Below, piece by piece: positions 8,947 through 18,320 of a DNA stretch of 47,839 nucleotides. Numbering within the stretch: position 1 is the stretch's first letter; every line of letters starts with the position of its first letter. The DNA is from Methanobrevibacter sp. (lineage in GTDB: Archaea; Methanobacteriota; Methanobacteria; Methanobacteriales; Methanobacteriaceae): contig NZ_JAFRJO010000046.1 in assembly GCF_017432245.1 (NCBI RefSeq), positions 1-47,839 on the forward strand. Direction: 5' to 3'. The position numbers and the translations under genes are program-made. The notes under the pieces are model-generated. The model did not search any database, was not told the DNA's origin, and saw only the letters and a program-made list of their open reading frames with translations.

Positions 8947-10083
8947 ATGATTAATCTTATTAATATGGGTTCTGATATAGGAAACATGACTATAAATGCA
9001 TTCAATGCAATAATTGAATCTGATATCATAATCAATTATGACAATATTGACTTATCTGATTTAGATACATATTTGAAGGATAAGGAAATCATTGCTAAGG
9101 ATTTAGATAAGTCCAATGATGATGTGATTATTGGTTTGGATGAATCAGAGTCTATTGAAGAGACTTGTGATATCTATTCCAAGCTTGAGGAATACTATTC
9201 AAAAATAGAAATGGCCATTTCACGGTCTTCTGGCAATAATGTAGCACTAATCTGTTCTAACGAGAGAAACATTCATGGCATTGCCAATCTTTTGATTCAA
9301 TTTAGTTCAAAATATAATGGTCTTGAATTAAAGATTTATCCTGCTGTTTCTCCAATAGATTACAGTTCAGCTGTATTAGGGGCTCCATTAAATGATTTTG
9401 TAGCTATTGATTTAAACAATCCAATAGTATCAGATAAAGAGCTTAAAAATAAGATTAGCTTTGCTTTAAAAAATGATTTTGTATTGTTCATTCACAATCC
9501 AATTGGTGAAAATGATGAAAGGACCAATTTCAATAAGCTTAAGGAAATAGTCAATGATTACAATGATGAATTATTGCTTGGTATTGTTAATGAGACTTAC
9601 ACATATGAAATCTCCAAGTTCAAGGACATCAATGACGAAAGTGTTAAAGAAAATTCCACATTGATCATTGGAAACAAATTGTCTTACAAGCTTGAGGATT
9701 ACATGGTCACTTCATCTGACTATATTGTCAAGCCTAAGTTCATTTCACAAAACATAGATTTCTTTGAAAGGTACTTGAAGGATGAAACACCTAAAGGACT
9801 TGACTATGACTGTGAATACTTGCCATGCCATAAGGAATTGGAGGCATGTGATTTCTGCTATTGTCCTTTCTATCCATGTGCTGATGGATTGACTGGAGGC
9901 GAATGGATCAAGGACAAGGATGTTTGGAGTTGTCAACACTGTGACTGGGTTCACCTTGAAGAGCCATGTCAAGCCATAAGAAAAGGACTTGAAAACATTC
10001 TGGAAGACAAGAATGACTTGATAAGCAAGCATATTGAATTGTTGAAATTAAGGCGTGAATGTCTATTGGAAACTTTAAAATAA
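8947..10083 (+). CDS. Degenerate CbiH-like tetrapyrrole methylase with C-terminal Cys-rich metal-binding domain
   Basis: This 378-residue protein has two parts. The N-terminal 240 residues follow the layout of cobalamin tetrapyrrole methylases of the CbiH/CobJ type (MINLINMGSDIGNMT..., then a PAVSPIDYSSAVLGAPLNDFVAIDL stretch), but the Gly-rich S-adenosylmethionine motifs are poorly kept. The C-terminal part has a Cys-rich small domain: CHKELEACDFCYCPFYPCADG, then WSCQHCDWVH and a final Cys. Fusion of these two parts is known in methanogen CbiH-like proteins. It may take part in cobalamin ring synthesis or have become a metal or corrinoid sensor. GGTGAT lies three bases before the ATG at 8947; the frame opens to 8926. 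Confidence 0.65.
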   Translation: MINLINMGSDIGNMTINAFNAIIESDIIINYDNIDLSDLDTYLKDKEIIAKDLDKSNDDVIIGLDESESIEETCDIYSKLEEYYSKIEMAISRSSGNNVALICSNERNIHGIANLLIQFSSKYNGLELKIYPAVSPIDYSSAVLGAPLNDFVAIDLNNPIVSDKELKNKISFALKNDFVLFIHNPIGENDERTNFNKLKEIVNDYNDELLLGIVNETYTYEISKFKDINDESVKENSTLIIGNKLSYKLEDYMVTSSDYIVKPKFISQNIDFFERYLKDETPKGLDYDCEYLPCHKELEACDFCYCPFYPCADGLTGGEWIKDKDVWSCQHCDWVHLEEPCQAIRKGLENILEDKNDLISKHIELLKLRRECLLETLK

Positions 10084-10185
10084 ATTTTAATAATTTTTTT
10101 AACGGATAGATTTTAAAATTTTTAACTCAGATTATTGAATTGAATTATACTTATTTATTACATATTAATTAAAGAAGGTTTTAAA

Positions 10186-10794
10186 ATGCCAAGTGTAAAA
10201 GATATTTTAATTGAAATGAAAGATATGTCGGAATTGATGGTCGATTTAGCTTATTCTGCTGTTTTATTCAATAACAAAGCTGCAGCAGAAGAGGTATTGA
10301 CCCTTGAAAACAGACTCAACAGCATGAATTATGAAATCAAGAAGCAATCTCTTGTAGCTGCACGTTCACTTGAGGATGCTGAAAAATTGACTACCTTGCT
10401 TGAGATTGCAGAAGCTGCTGAATCCATGGGTAATGCTGCAAAGGATTTAGCTGATTTGACACTAAAAGGATTCGAACCACACCTTGTTTTCAAAATGGTT
10501 ATGGAAGAATCCGAAAGGAACATCATTCGTGTGAATGTTGAAGACAGTTCAGTTTTAGCAAATCAATCTTTAGGAGAATTGTTGCTCCTCAACCGTACTG
10601 GTATGAGAATCATTTCCATCAGACGTGGAGATTCCTGGATTTACGGTCCGGATAAAAATACAGTTATCCTTGCAGGTGACGTCTTGATTGCTAAAGGTTC
10701 TGAAACAGGAACTGAAATCATTGAAAAGCTTGCTGATGGAGAAATGCATTTAGAGGATTTAGGAAATATTGAAGAGTTTATTGATGATGATTAA
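10186..10794 (+). CDS. PhoU-like plus TrkA-C (RCK_C) regulatory protein
   Basis: This 202-residue cytosolic protein has an all-helical PhoU-like half (1-110) and a TrkA-C domain (about 112-185: [20 protein letters not shown], then [34 protein letters not shown]). This fusion (COG3273 type) is typically encoded beside MgtE-like cation permeases in archaea, as here, and probably gates the transporter in response to a ligand bound by the TrkA-C domain. GAAGGTT precedes the ATG. Ninety-odd bases separate it from the permease gene and a second TATA-like sequence lies between, so the two may be one or two transcription units. Confidence 0.85.
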   Translation: MPSVKDILIEMKDMSELMVDLAYSAVLFNNKAAAEEVLTLENRLNSMNYEIKKQSLVAARSLEDAEKLTTLLEIAEAAESMGNAAKDLADLTLKGFEPHLVFKMVMEESERNIIRVNVEDSSVLANQSLGELLLLNRTGMRIISIRRGDSWIYGPDKNTVILAGDVLIAKGSETGTEIIEKLADGEMHLEDLGNIEEFIDDD

Positions 10795-10894
10795 TTATTT
10801 ATTGGTATTTTAGATTTTATACGAATTTGATTTCAATTAAATTATTTATTTAATATGTATGGATGTGACACAATGATGAGCGGAGGTGAACCAA

Positions 10895-12235
10895 TTGAAA
10901 AGTCTAATGAAGATGATACGTCAATTTGGGGAATCTCTCATCACATTGGTTGTTAGCATCATTCTATTTTTATTCAATGCTGTAAAGTTCATTGTTTCAC
11001 TTCCAGCACGTCTTGTCGGCTATATTAGGGAATTTTTAGCTGACACTGATTCTGTTTTAAAGGAAAGTCTTATTGCCCTTTCCATTTGTGCTGTCGGTGA
11101 CTTGTGTGCAGGTATCATTTTAGGAAACATGGAATTCTTCCTACAGACCTATCCTGGTCTTATGGTAATCATTCCAGGAGCTATTGGAATGAGAGGAAAC
11201 ATCTTCGGATCATTCGGTTCAAGGTTAAGCACTCACCTCCACATTGGTACCATTTCCCCTGAATTCAAAAGGTCAGACCTTTTGGATGAAAACATTACAG
11301 CATCCATAATCTTGACTATGGTCCTTTCCGTTTTGCTTGGAGCTATTGCGAAGGTAATCTGCATAATATTCAATTTCCCAAGCATAAGCCTTTTTGACTT
11401 TGTATTGATTTCCTTTATAGCAGGATTGATATCAACAGTCATCATGCTTCCTATTACCATGTTCATTTCACTTAAGAGCTTTGAAGGTGGTTGGGACCCA
11501 GATAACATCACAACACCCTTCATTGCAGCAGTAGGAGACTTCTTTACATTACCTGCAATCATTTTAAGTGTTTTGATTGTCAATCTCATTGGCTTTGATC
11601 CAATAGTCAAGATGATATTGTTTGCAATCATAATCTTGATTACACTTGTATCCTTGATTTCAGGATATACCTCTGACAATGAGGTAAGGCATATCGTAAG
11701 GCAATCCACTCCAGTATTGTTCTTCTGTTCCATATTGGGAACCGTTGCAGGTGGAATATTGAACAACTCACTTAGCACACTCTTGAAGAATCAAACATTG
11801 CTGACCTTGGTACCATTGTTCTCAGGTGAAAGTGGTGGTTTGGTAAGCATTTTAGGTGCAAGATTGTCCTCTGGTCTTCACTCCGGTTTAATCGACCCAG
11901 TATTGAGACCTAAAAAGCACACCATGGAAAACTTCATAGCTATTGTTACATTAGCTATTGTAATGTATCCTTTAATAGGATTCTTGGCAGAATCCTCTAC
12001 AATAGCTTTCAATAACATTGGTGTCGGATACCTTCAATCAATTTTGATAAGTCTTGTTGCAGGTATGATATTGATTTTAGTCATGTTGCTTGTAGTCTTC
12101 TATATCTCTACAATTTCATATAGAAGAGGGCTTGATCCGGATAATATTGTCATACCATTATCTACAAGCCTAACAGATTCAATATCCACATTGATTTTAA
12201 TTGTAGTGTCCTTAGGTCTTTTGAGTTTTATTTAA
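10895..12235 (+). CDS. MgtE/SLC41-type divalent cation permease (COG1824-like)
   Basis: This 446-residue integral membrane protein has two repeated MgtE-type halves. Each has the signature of a Gly/Pro-rich turn followed by GxxGNIFGSFGSRLSTHLHIG (first half, about residues 95-125) or SGGLVSILGARLSSGLHSGL (second half), and a DPDN loop (WDPDNITTPFIA and LDPDNIVIPLSTSLTD) that binds cations in the SLC41 fold. The N-terminal cytosolic domains of bacterial MgtE are absent; the PhoU-TrkA-C protein next door may replace them. GGAGGTGA lies just before a TTG at 10895, so I prefer that to the GTG at 10886, which is inside the ribosome site. Mg2+ is the likely substrate. Confidence 0.85.
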   Translation: MKSLMKMIRQFGESLITLVVSIILFLFNAVKFIVSLPARLVGYIREFLADTDSVLKESLIALSICAVGDLCAGIILGNMEFFLQTYPGLMVIIPGAIGMRGNIFGSFGSRLSTHLHIGTISPEFKRSDLLDENITASIILTMVLSVLLGAIAKVICIIFNFPSISLFDFVLISFIAGLISTVIMLPITMFISLKSFEGGWDPDNITTPFIAAVGDFFTLPAIILSVLIVNLIGFDPIVKMILFAIIILITLVSLISGYTSDNEVRHIVRQSTPVLFFCSILGTVAGGILNNSLSTLLKNQTLLTLVPLFSGESGGLVSILGARLSSGLHSGLIDPVLRPKKHTMENFIAIVTLAIVMYPLIGFLAESSTIAFNNIGVGYLQSILISLVAGMILILVMLLVVFYISTISYRRGLDPDNIVIPLSTSLTDSISTLILIVVSLGLLSFI

Positions 12236-12283
12236 GTGGATTAAAAAAAGAGTTTGATGAAAAGACCTATACTTTTTTTATTA

Positions 12284-14641
12284 TTATTTTTTATTCCAGG
12301 ACTTTTCCATTTCGCTTTTAAAGAACTTATAGACATTTTCAGAACCGAAAATCTCATCTTCCAATGACCATTCGCTTGGATATAGGATAAATGGATATTG
12401 CTGGTTTCCTCCAGCTCCTCCATGGGTTCCAATCAATTCCTCAAAGGCATAGACTTCATCATTTTCCTCATCATATGCACTATTGACTAAAATGTCCGGC
12501 ACATGTGCGAATCCGTCTGTTCTCTTGAGCTTTCTGATTGTGTTCTTTCCAAATCTGTCCAGGAAATGATTTCCATAATACTCTTCAGTGTCGAGGTAAA
12601 GGACATCATCGTTTGACAATACTATTGTATCATATATGTCAGACTTTACCATAACGAATCCTATTCCATCATGATGAGCTAATCCACTGATAAGTCCAGG
12701 AAATGCGTCTTCTATCTGTTCATATGTCATTCTATCGGACCAGTCTGTAAAATAGATCAATCCTAAATTTCCAGAGGCAAGAACTATTGCTTGAGGGGTT
12801 TCCTTGCTTACAGTTGTCTTGCTTGAGAATTTGATGTTCAAGTTCAAGTCAGTTGAAATATTGTTCAATCTTTGGCTTAATGGCTCTTCGCTATTTAAAA
12901 AGCTTCTTTCACTTTTCAACTTATTGAAATACTCTAATGTTGAAGAGTTGTTTTTTATTTCATTGAACCTTTCACGTGGGCTTATTTCAAAGTCAAGTCT
13001 GGAATCTATTCTTTCTCTTGTGTTGTCTATTCTGGTGTCTAGTTTTTCTTTGGTGTTGTCTATTCTTTCCTTTGTATTGTCTATTCTGGTGTCTAGTTTT
13101 TCTTTGGTGTTGTCTATTCTTTCCTTTGTATTGTCTATTCTGGTGTCTAGTTTTTCTTTGGTGTTGTCTATTCTTTCCTTTGTGTTGTCTATTGATCTTT
13201 CAATCCTTCTATCCATCTTTTCTAAGTTGTCTTCAACGTATGGCTTTAGAGAGTATTTTTCCCTAAAGTGGTCATCGTTTGAATGAAGTATACTGTGAAT
13301 TGTAATGTCGTCAGGCAAGAGCTCTTTCACCAAGTCATTCAAGCTTTCACCATATTTTTCCTTGAAAGTCAATCCTTTGCTTTGGCCATGGTCTGACAAT
13401 ACAATTAGCTTGTAGTTTCTGTCAGATTTTTGTATTGCATTATTCAAGCGCTTGAATTGCCTGTCTATTTGCCTGAGTGAATAGAATGAGTCATAATCCT
13501 CAACTCCTGAATGGTGAGCTATTTCATCATAGCCCATGTATGTTGCATAAATCACATTGTAGTTTCCTGCAAAGATATCCCCGATTAAGGTGAATGTTGT
13601 AGCTTCCCTCATAACCACGTTTGTACCTGCACGTGCAACATAGTAAGCCAGTCCTCTCCATTTCAATCTAGGCTTTATATTCTTGAATAAATGCCTTATC
13701 CTTGATGCAAGTTCCATAAGCATATCAAACATGAAGAGTATCAGGATTCTTGTAATGACATAAGGCTTTGAGTAGAGATAATACCAGCTGTTTGATCCTA
13801 TGCTTTCGGATTTTGAGAATTTGCTGAATGTAAGTATGTGGTCTTTAGCATCACCTGAAAATAGATTGCTTCGGCTTGCTCCATTATTTGAAAGAAGCCC
13901 TTTTCCATTTGATATTCTTCTTTCAATGAGTTCAGAGTTATCCCTTCCATTGGAAGATATTAAACGATTGTCATTTTCCTTTTCAAGCCAACGGAATGCT
14001 GGAATGTTATTGTTGTTTCCATGAAGAATCCCTGCTTGGGATGATGATGTCTGGCTTGAAAGGTCTGTTTCCCATTTTACAAGCTCATGGCTTCCATCTT
14101 CCATCCATTTGGATAAGGTAGGCATGTCACCATTATCCAATGCCTTTCTTAATGTATTGTAGGAAAGGCCATCTATTTCCAGAAATATGAAGCCGACCTT
14201 ATCACTAGGTTTAGTGTAGATAGCTTTCATTTCCTTTTCAAGAATGTTGTGGTAGTAGCTATTGTCGTCATCAATATTCAATACAAGTGAGACAAGTGAG
14301 GATATGAGTCCGATTAGAAGTGGAACTGAAAACAAGGATATTCCGCTGATGTAAACTCCTGGAATGAATAGGCTTATGATGTAAAGGAGCATTCCGTCGA
14401 TAAGGAAGGTTCCGAATCCAAGTGTCACTACAATGAATCTAAGTGAAAAATAGCTTAGGATAGGCCATAAAATGGCGTTTACTAAAGACAGGAGTATTAT
14501 GACTAAAAAAGCGGTTCTGAAGTTTGGTATTGTTATTCCTCCAAGGGTTTTGGTTATAAGGAAGAAGATGCTTACTTCTAGAATTAAGTAAACTATAAAC
14601 AAAATGCCTTGCTTTATATCTTCCCTTATTGAGCTTGTCAT
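12284..14641 (-). CDS. Membrane-anchored alkaline-phosphatase-superfamily enzyme with holin-like N-terminal domain
   Basis: This 785-residue protein starts with four membrane segments (about 12-30, 42-63, 66-92, 101-121) of the phage-holin-4/PF04020-like type, then an alkaline phosphatase superfamily domain. Metal ligands and nucleophile region are visible: FLEIDGLSYNTL (D157), SSQTSSSQAGILHG, YMGYDEIAHHSG, LSDHGQSKG and a C-terminal THGGAGG. The enzyme is probably a phosphodiesterase or phosphotransferase acting on lipid or cell-wall polymers. Between the DHG motif and the THGG motif it carries an insertion (about 478-560) with three exact 18-residue units RIDNTKERIDNTKEKLDT, predicted coiled coil. 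No clear ribosome site precedes the ATG. Confidence 0.82.
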   Translation of the reverse strand: MTSSIREDIKQGILFIVYLILEVSIFFLITKTLGGITIPNFRTAFLVIILLSLVNAILWPILSYFSLRFIVVTLGFGTFLIDGMLLYIISLFIPGVYISGISLFSVPLLIGLISSLVSLVLNIDDDNSYYHNILEKEMKAIYTKPSDKVGFIFLEIDGLSYNTLRKALDNGDMPTLSKWMEDGSHELVKWETDLSSQTSSSQAGILHGNNNNIPAFRWLEKENDNRLISSNGRDNSELIERRISNGKGLLSNNGASRSNLFSGDAKDHILTFSKFSKSESIGSNSWYYLYSKPYVITRILILFMFDMLMELASRIRHLFKNIKPRLKWRGLAYYVARAGTNVVMREATTFTLIGDIFAGNYNVIYATYMGYDEIAHHSGVEDYDSFYSLRQIDRQFKRLNNAIQKSDRNYKLIVLSDHGQSKGLTFKEKYGESLNDLVKELLPDDITIHSILHSNDDHFREKYSLKPYVEDNLEKMDRRIERSIDNTKERIDNTKEKLDTRIDNTKERIDNTKEKLDTRIDNTKERIDNTKEKLDTRIDNTRERIDSRLDFEISPRERFNEIKNNSSTLEYFNKLKSERSFLNSEEPLSQRLNNISTDLNLNIKFSSKTTVSKETPQAIVLASGNLGLIYFTDWSDRMTYEQIEDAFPGLISGLAHHDGIGFVMVKSDIYDTIVLSNDDVLYLDTEEYYGNHFLDRFGKNTIRKLKRTDGFAHVPDILVNSAYDEENDEVYAFEELIGTHGGAGGNQQYPFILYPSEWSLEDEIFGSENVYKFFKSEMEKSWNKK
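13010..13198 (-). repeat. In-frame 54-bp tandem repeat encoding a coiled coil
   Basis: The unit repeats with a period of exactly 54 bases (starts at 13031, 13085 and 13139 on the plus strand), nearly identical at DNA level, with partial units on both sides. Each encodes 18 residues made of a heptad-like RIDNTKE plus an 11-residue RIDNTKEKLDT, a 7/11 pattern typical of long helices. Confidence 0.95.
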
Positions 14642-14968
14642 AATAAAACCTGTATAATTTTAGAATATTGAATGAGTTTTTTGATTCTATTTTATATTTA
14701 TTTTTTAATTATTTAAAGATTTTTTAGTTGAATAGATTAAGTATATTAAGCATTTTTACTATAATAGTTAATATAAGTTTTTCATTGTTTAAAAGCTTGT
14801 ATAAAACATTTAAGGAAAATTATAATTCATTCGAATTTTAAGATAATTTTTACATGCTATAATATTTTGGCATACCTAAATATTTATATAATTTAAAATA
14901 TAAATTATATGCTGATAATATTTAATTTGAAATATCATCTTGCTTAATCATTTTTTTAGAGGGTTGAC
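14642..14968. other. Divergent promoter region, phosphatase gene / ABC exporter
   Basis: The region holds the ABC-operon promoter near 14881-14890 and a DtxR-like inverted repeat just upstream (see the separate entry). No coding frame was seen. Confidence 0.55.
14865..14890 (+). promoter_or_regulatory. TATA box with abutting DtxR-like inverted repeat
   Basis: TTTTGGCATACCTAAA (14865-14880) is an imperfect palindrome with TTTWGG half-sites, resembling metal-dependent DtxR/IdeR-type operators, and it abuts a TATTTATATA box (14881-14890). A repressor bound here would overlap the BRE. This is pattern resemblance only. Confidence 0.4.
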
Positions 14969-15673
14969 ATGTCAACAATGATAGAATTTGAAAACGTATC
15001 AAGAATCTATAAAAGCGGAGACCATGAATTGAAGGCTTTGGATAACTTAAGCCTTAAAATCGATAAAGGTGAATTCGTTGTTATTTTAGGCCCATCAGGT
15101 GCAGGAAAATCCACCTTATTGAACTTGCTTGGTGGATTGGATTCTGCTACTAGCGGAAAGATAGTGGTTGATGGGCAGAATATTGTAGATTTCGATGATG
15201 ATGAATTGACAAAATACAGAGCCAAAAGCGTTGGCTTCATATTCCAGTTTTATAACCTGATTCCAAACTTGACTGCAAAGGAAAACGTTGAATTGATGGG
15301 GGATATCACAGATGTGGATGTGAATGGTGATGAGATCCTTGAATCCGTTGGCCTTACAGGCCATGGAAATCAATTCCCAGCTCAACTTTCAGGTGGTGAA
15401 CAGCAAAGGGTATCAATTGCAAGGGCTTTGGCAAAGGAGCCTGCAATGCTCTTATGTGATGAGCCGACTGGAGCTCTTGATTCCAATACTGGTGTATTGA
15501 TTCTTTCATTGCTTCAAAAAAAGTGTCATGAAAAGGACACAACTGTAGTGATTGTAACCCACAATTCAAAGCTTGCTGATGCAGCTGACAAGCTGATTAG
15601 AATTAAAAACGGAAAGATTGAAAGTGTTACTGTCAATGAAAATCCTTTAGATGTTAATTTGATTGAATGGTAG
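14969..15673 (+). CDS. ABC transporter ATP-binding protein (MacB/LolD family)
   Basis: This 234-residue ATPase has Walker [10 protein letters not shown] (about 41-49), Q-loop [10 protein letters not shown], signature LSGGEQQR, Walker [12 protein letters not shown] and the H-loop VTHN. These place it in the MacB/LolD class that powers FtsX-type permeases for export or extraction of lipids, lipoproteins or peptides. It is the first gene of an operon with the large permease. Its last codons and stop are the first unit of a 48-bp tandem repeat. The ribosome site is weak (GAGGGTTGAC before ATG). Confidence 0.93.
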   Translation: MSTMIEFENVSRIYKSGDHELKALDNLSLKIDKGEFVVILGPSGAGKSTLLNLLGGLDSATSGKIVVDGQNIVDFDDDELTKYRAKSVGFIFQFYNLIPNLTAKENVELMGDITDVDVNGDEILESVGLTGHGNQFPAQLSGGEQQRVSIARALAKEPAMLLCDEPTGALDSNTGVLILSLLQKKCHEKDTTVVIVTHNSKLADAADKLIRIKNGKIESVTVNENPLDVNLIEW

Positions 15674-15797
15674 GAATGCCTTTCTTTTTATAAGTGATAA
15701 TTTAATTTGATTGAATGGTAGGAATGCCTTTCTTTTTATAAGTGATAATTTAATTTGATTGAATGGTTGGAAAACTTTTCATTTTAAAAGTGATAAT
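15656..15797 (+). repeat. 48-bp tandem repeat spanning the ABC gene junction
   Basis: Units begin at 15656, 15704 and 15752 (period 48). Units 1 and 2 are identical; unit 3 has diverged. Each holds the last codons of the ATPase gene, a TAG (mutated to TTG in unit 3) and a GTGATAAT ribosome-site segment; only unit 3 is followed by the real permease ATG. Confidence 0.93.
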
Positions 15798-18092
15798 ATG
15801 AAAATGCTATTTAGGAAAATGCTACGTGATTTTAAGGATCATAAGGCCCAATTTCTCTCTATTTTTTTAATGGCTCTTATAGGAGTCTTTGCATTTACAG
15901 GAATCAGCGGTGAGGCTGTAGGATTGGTGGAGGTGTCAAGCAGCTATTATGAAGACACCAACCTTGCCGATGGATGGATCTATGGAGAGGAAATAGATGA
16001 CGATGTATTTTCCGATATTAAGTCCATGGATGAAATCAAGGATGCCCAAAGGGAGATGGTAGTGAGCACGGTTGCCAACTACTCTTCAGACCCTGACATC
16101 ACTCTCCATATTGTAGAGGGAAAGCAAAACATCTCTAAATTCTATCTTTTCAAAGGGGAAGACTTTGACCATAATGATGAGGAAGGAATCTGGATTGATA
16201 AAAGGTTTGCAGATGGCCGTAATTTGGATATTGGAGATAAGATCACCTTAAAGTTCGATGGAAAGGAAGTCTCTAAAACAGTTAGGGGCATAATGTATTC
16301 ACCGGAATATGTCTATTATATCCAAGAAGGCAGCTTGCTTCCAGACTTTTCTCAAGTGGGCTTTGCCTATATGCCATCTAAAGGTGCTGATTTTGACATT
16401 GTATACAATACAATAGCTCTTGATGCACACGAAGACTTGGATGAGAAGGATTTCAAGTCTGCATTGGAAGAGAAATTAGGCCAAAAGGCATATGTTCAGT
16501 ATGTCGACCGTGACAATAATGTTGGAATTAAGACCTTGCAGGATGAGATAGATCAGCACAAGATGTTTTCAGGAATTTTCCCTGCGATATTTGTCCTTGT
16601 ATCACTCTTGACTTTAGTTACAACCATGTCCCGTGTCATTTCAGCTCAAAGGATGCAGATAGGTACCTTAAAGGCTATGGGCTACAGCAACAAGTCAATA
16701 ATCCTTCACTATCTCTCTTATGGATTCGTATTGTCCTTGACAGGTTCAGCTATTGGGCTTGTAATAGGGCCTTTGACCATACCGTATCTATTCTACCCTA
16801 CAATGTCTTCAACTTATTCTCTTCCACGTTGGGGACCTTCATGGGACATCAGCTTCTTTGTCGTAGCAGGACTTATGGTAGTCTCTTCAGTATTGATTAG
16901 CTACATTTCAGTGAAGGGAATCAGCGATGAGAATCCTGCAGAAACAATCAGGCCAAAAGCTCCAAAGCTTGTAAGTTCAGGCCTTATTGAAAGAACCAAG
17001 ATATGGAAAAGGTTCAGCTTCAATGAAAGATGGAACTATAGGGATGCTAAAAGGAACAAGACCAGAGCAATCATGAGTGTCTTTGGAGTCTTTGCATGTG
17101 CCCTTTTGGTGATGTCTGCATTTGGAATGGTGGATTCAATCAATGATGTAGAGGATTGGCAGTACAATCAGATCTATAACTTCAATTCTAAGCTGATATT
17201 GGAGGAAAACATCACCGATTCACAATTGGATCATATCCTGGATGAGACCGATGGTGAAGGAATCAGGGAAGAGGCAATTGAATTGAAGTACAAGGGAATC
17301 AAGAAGACAGGAACCCTTACGGTAATGAATGATTCTGAGTATTACAAGGTCACAGATGCCAATAGAAATTATATAAGCTTGGATCCTAAAGGAGTGGCCA
17401 TTTCAGACAAGATGGCTGAAGTTTTGGGATTGAAGGTTGGAGATAAGGTAAGGTGGCATGTTGCAGGAAACCCTAAATGGATTGACTCTGAGATTACAGA
17501 AACCTATTCAATTCCTTTTGGCCAAGGATTGATAATGTCTCCTGAAGTCTTTGATGAGATTGGAGGGGATGACTACAACTACAGCACAAATGTTGTCTTG
17601 ACTAAGCAAAATGTAAAAAAGAATTACACTGGAGTAAGCAGCGTTACAACAAGTGAAGACATCAGAAAGGGATGGAACACCATGACTGAAGCATTGGATA
17701 TGATGGTCAGTGTTCTCACTACCTTTGCAATTGTATTGGCAGTTGTGGTATTGTATAATCTTGGGCTGTTGTCATTCACTGAGATTCAAAGGGAACTTGC
17801 GACCCTCAAGGTTCTTGGATTCAATTCAAAAAGCTTGAGAAGGCTTTTGCTCACTCAAAACCTATGGTTCTCAACCATTGGATTTATTCTAGCTATTCCT
17901 GGAGCTTATCTCTTGATAAGCATTATGATGGGGTCAACTGGGGATGACTATTGCTTCCCAATCAACATTTACTTATGGAACTTCGTTCTTAGTTTCCTGA
18001 TTACCTTTGGATTGTCTGTTCTTGTTAATCTAGCATTTTCTAGAAAGATCAAGAAGGTAAATATGGTTGAATCCTTGAAGAGCAATGAATAG
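15798..18092 (+). CDS. ABC transporter permease, two FtsX domains
   Basis: This 764-residue membrane protein has an N-terminal membrane segment (about 20-42), an extracellular MacB-type domain rich in charged residues, a first FtsX domain near residues 250-370 (ISAQRMQIGTLKAMGYS), a second amphipathic and membrane segment (ALLVMSAFGMVDS), a second extracellular domain, and a C-terminal FtsX domain (FTEIQRELATLKVLGFNS). It forms the exporter with the ATPase upstream. AAGTGAT three bases before the ATG at 15798 sets the start; the frame opens to 15759 inside the duplicated junction. The substrate cannot be inferred. Confidence 0.9.
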   Translation: MKMLFRKMLRDFKDHKAQFLSIFLMALIGVFAFTGISGEAVGLVEVSSSYYEDTNLADGWIYGEEIDDDVFSDIKSMDEIKDAQREMVVSTVANYSSDPDITLHIVEGKQNISKFYLFKGEDFDHNDEEGIWIDKRFADGRNLDIGDKITLKFDGKEVSKTVRGIMYSPEYVYYIQEGSLLPDFSQVGFAYMPSKGADFDIVYNTIALDAHEDLDEKDFKSALEEKLGQKAYVQYVDRDNNVGIKTLQDEIDQHKMFSGIFPAIFVLVSLLTLVTTMSRVISAQRMQIGTLKAMGYSNKSIILHYLSYGFVLSLTGSAIGLVIGPLTIPYLFYPTMSSTYSLPRWGPSWDISFFVVAGLMVVSSVLISYISVKGISDENPAETIRPKAPKLVSSGLIERTKIWKRFSFNERWNYRDAKRNKTRAIMSVFGVFACALLVMSAFGMVDSINDVEDWQYNQIYNFNSKLILEENITDSQLDHILDETDGEGIREEAIELKYKGIKKTGTLTVMNDSEYYKVTDANRNYISLDPKGVAISDKMAEVLGLKVGDKVRWHVAGNPKWIDSEITETYSIPFGQGLIMSPEVFDEIGGDDYNYSTNVVLTKQNVKKNYTGVSSVTTSEDIRKGWNTMTEALDMMVSVLTTFAIVLAVVVLYNLGLLSFTEIQRELATLKVLGFNSKSLRRLLLTQNLWFSTIGFILAIPGAYLLISIMMGSTGDDYCFPINIYLWNFVLSFLITFGLSVLVNLAFSRKIKKVNMVESLKSNE

Positions 18093-18145
18093 ATATCCAT
18101 AATTTTCTTTTTTTATTTTTATTATAATTTTTAAATTTTCTCATG

Positions 18146-18164
18146 GTTTACTATATAAAACTAT
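18146..18164 (+). promoter_or_regulatory. GTTTACTATATAAAACTAT promoter motif, HEPN operon
   Basis: These 19 bases are identical to 26014-26032 upstream of the AspBHI-like endonuclease. They contain a TATA box, and a second TTTACTATAT copy lies at 18186-18195. The first gene of the HEPN operon starts at 18321. Confidence 0.5.
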
Positions 18165-18320
18165 ATCTGTTAAAATCACTCTAATTTTACTATATCATTA
18201 TAAAATTGATTCAATTTTGTTAAAAAGACTTTTTAATTTAGTTATCTTTAAATATAACTTTTTTTATACTATTATTTAAGAAATAAAGATTTTTAATTAA
18301 TTTTTAAAAAAGGTGATATT

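Noticed and set aside
12804-13286. Open frame opposite the phosphatase repeat region
   Set aside because: It is the antisense shadow of the 54-bp coiled-coil repeats; its Leu/Ser/Phe repeats only mirror that sequence.
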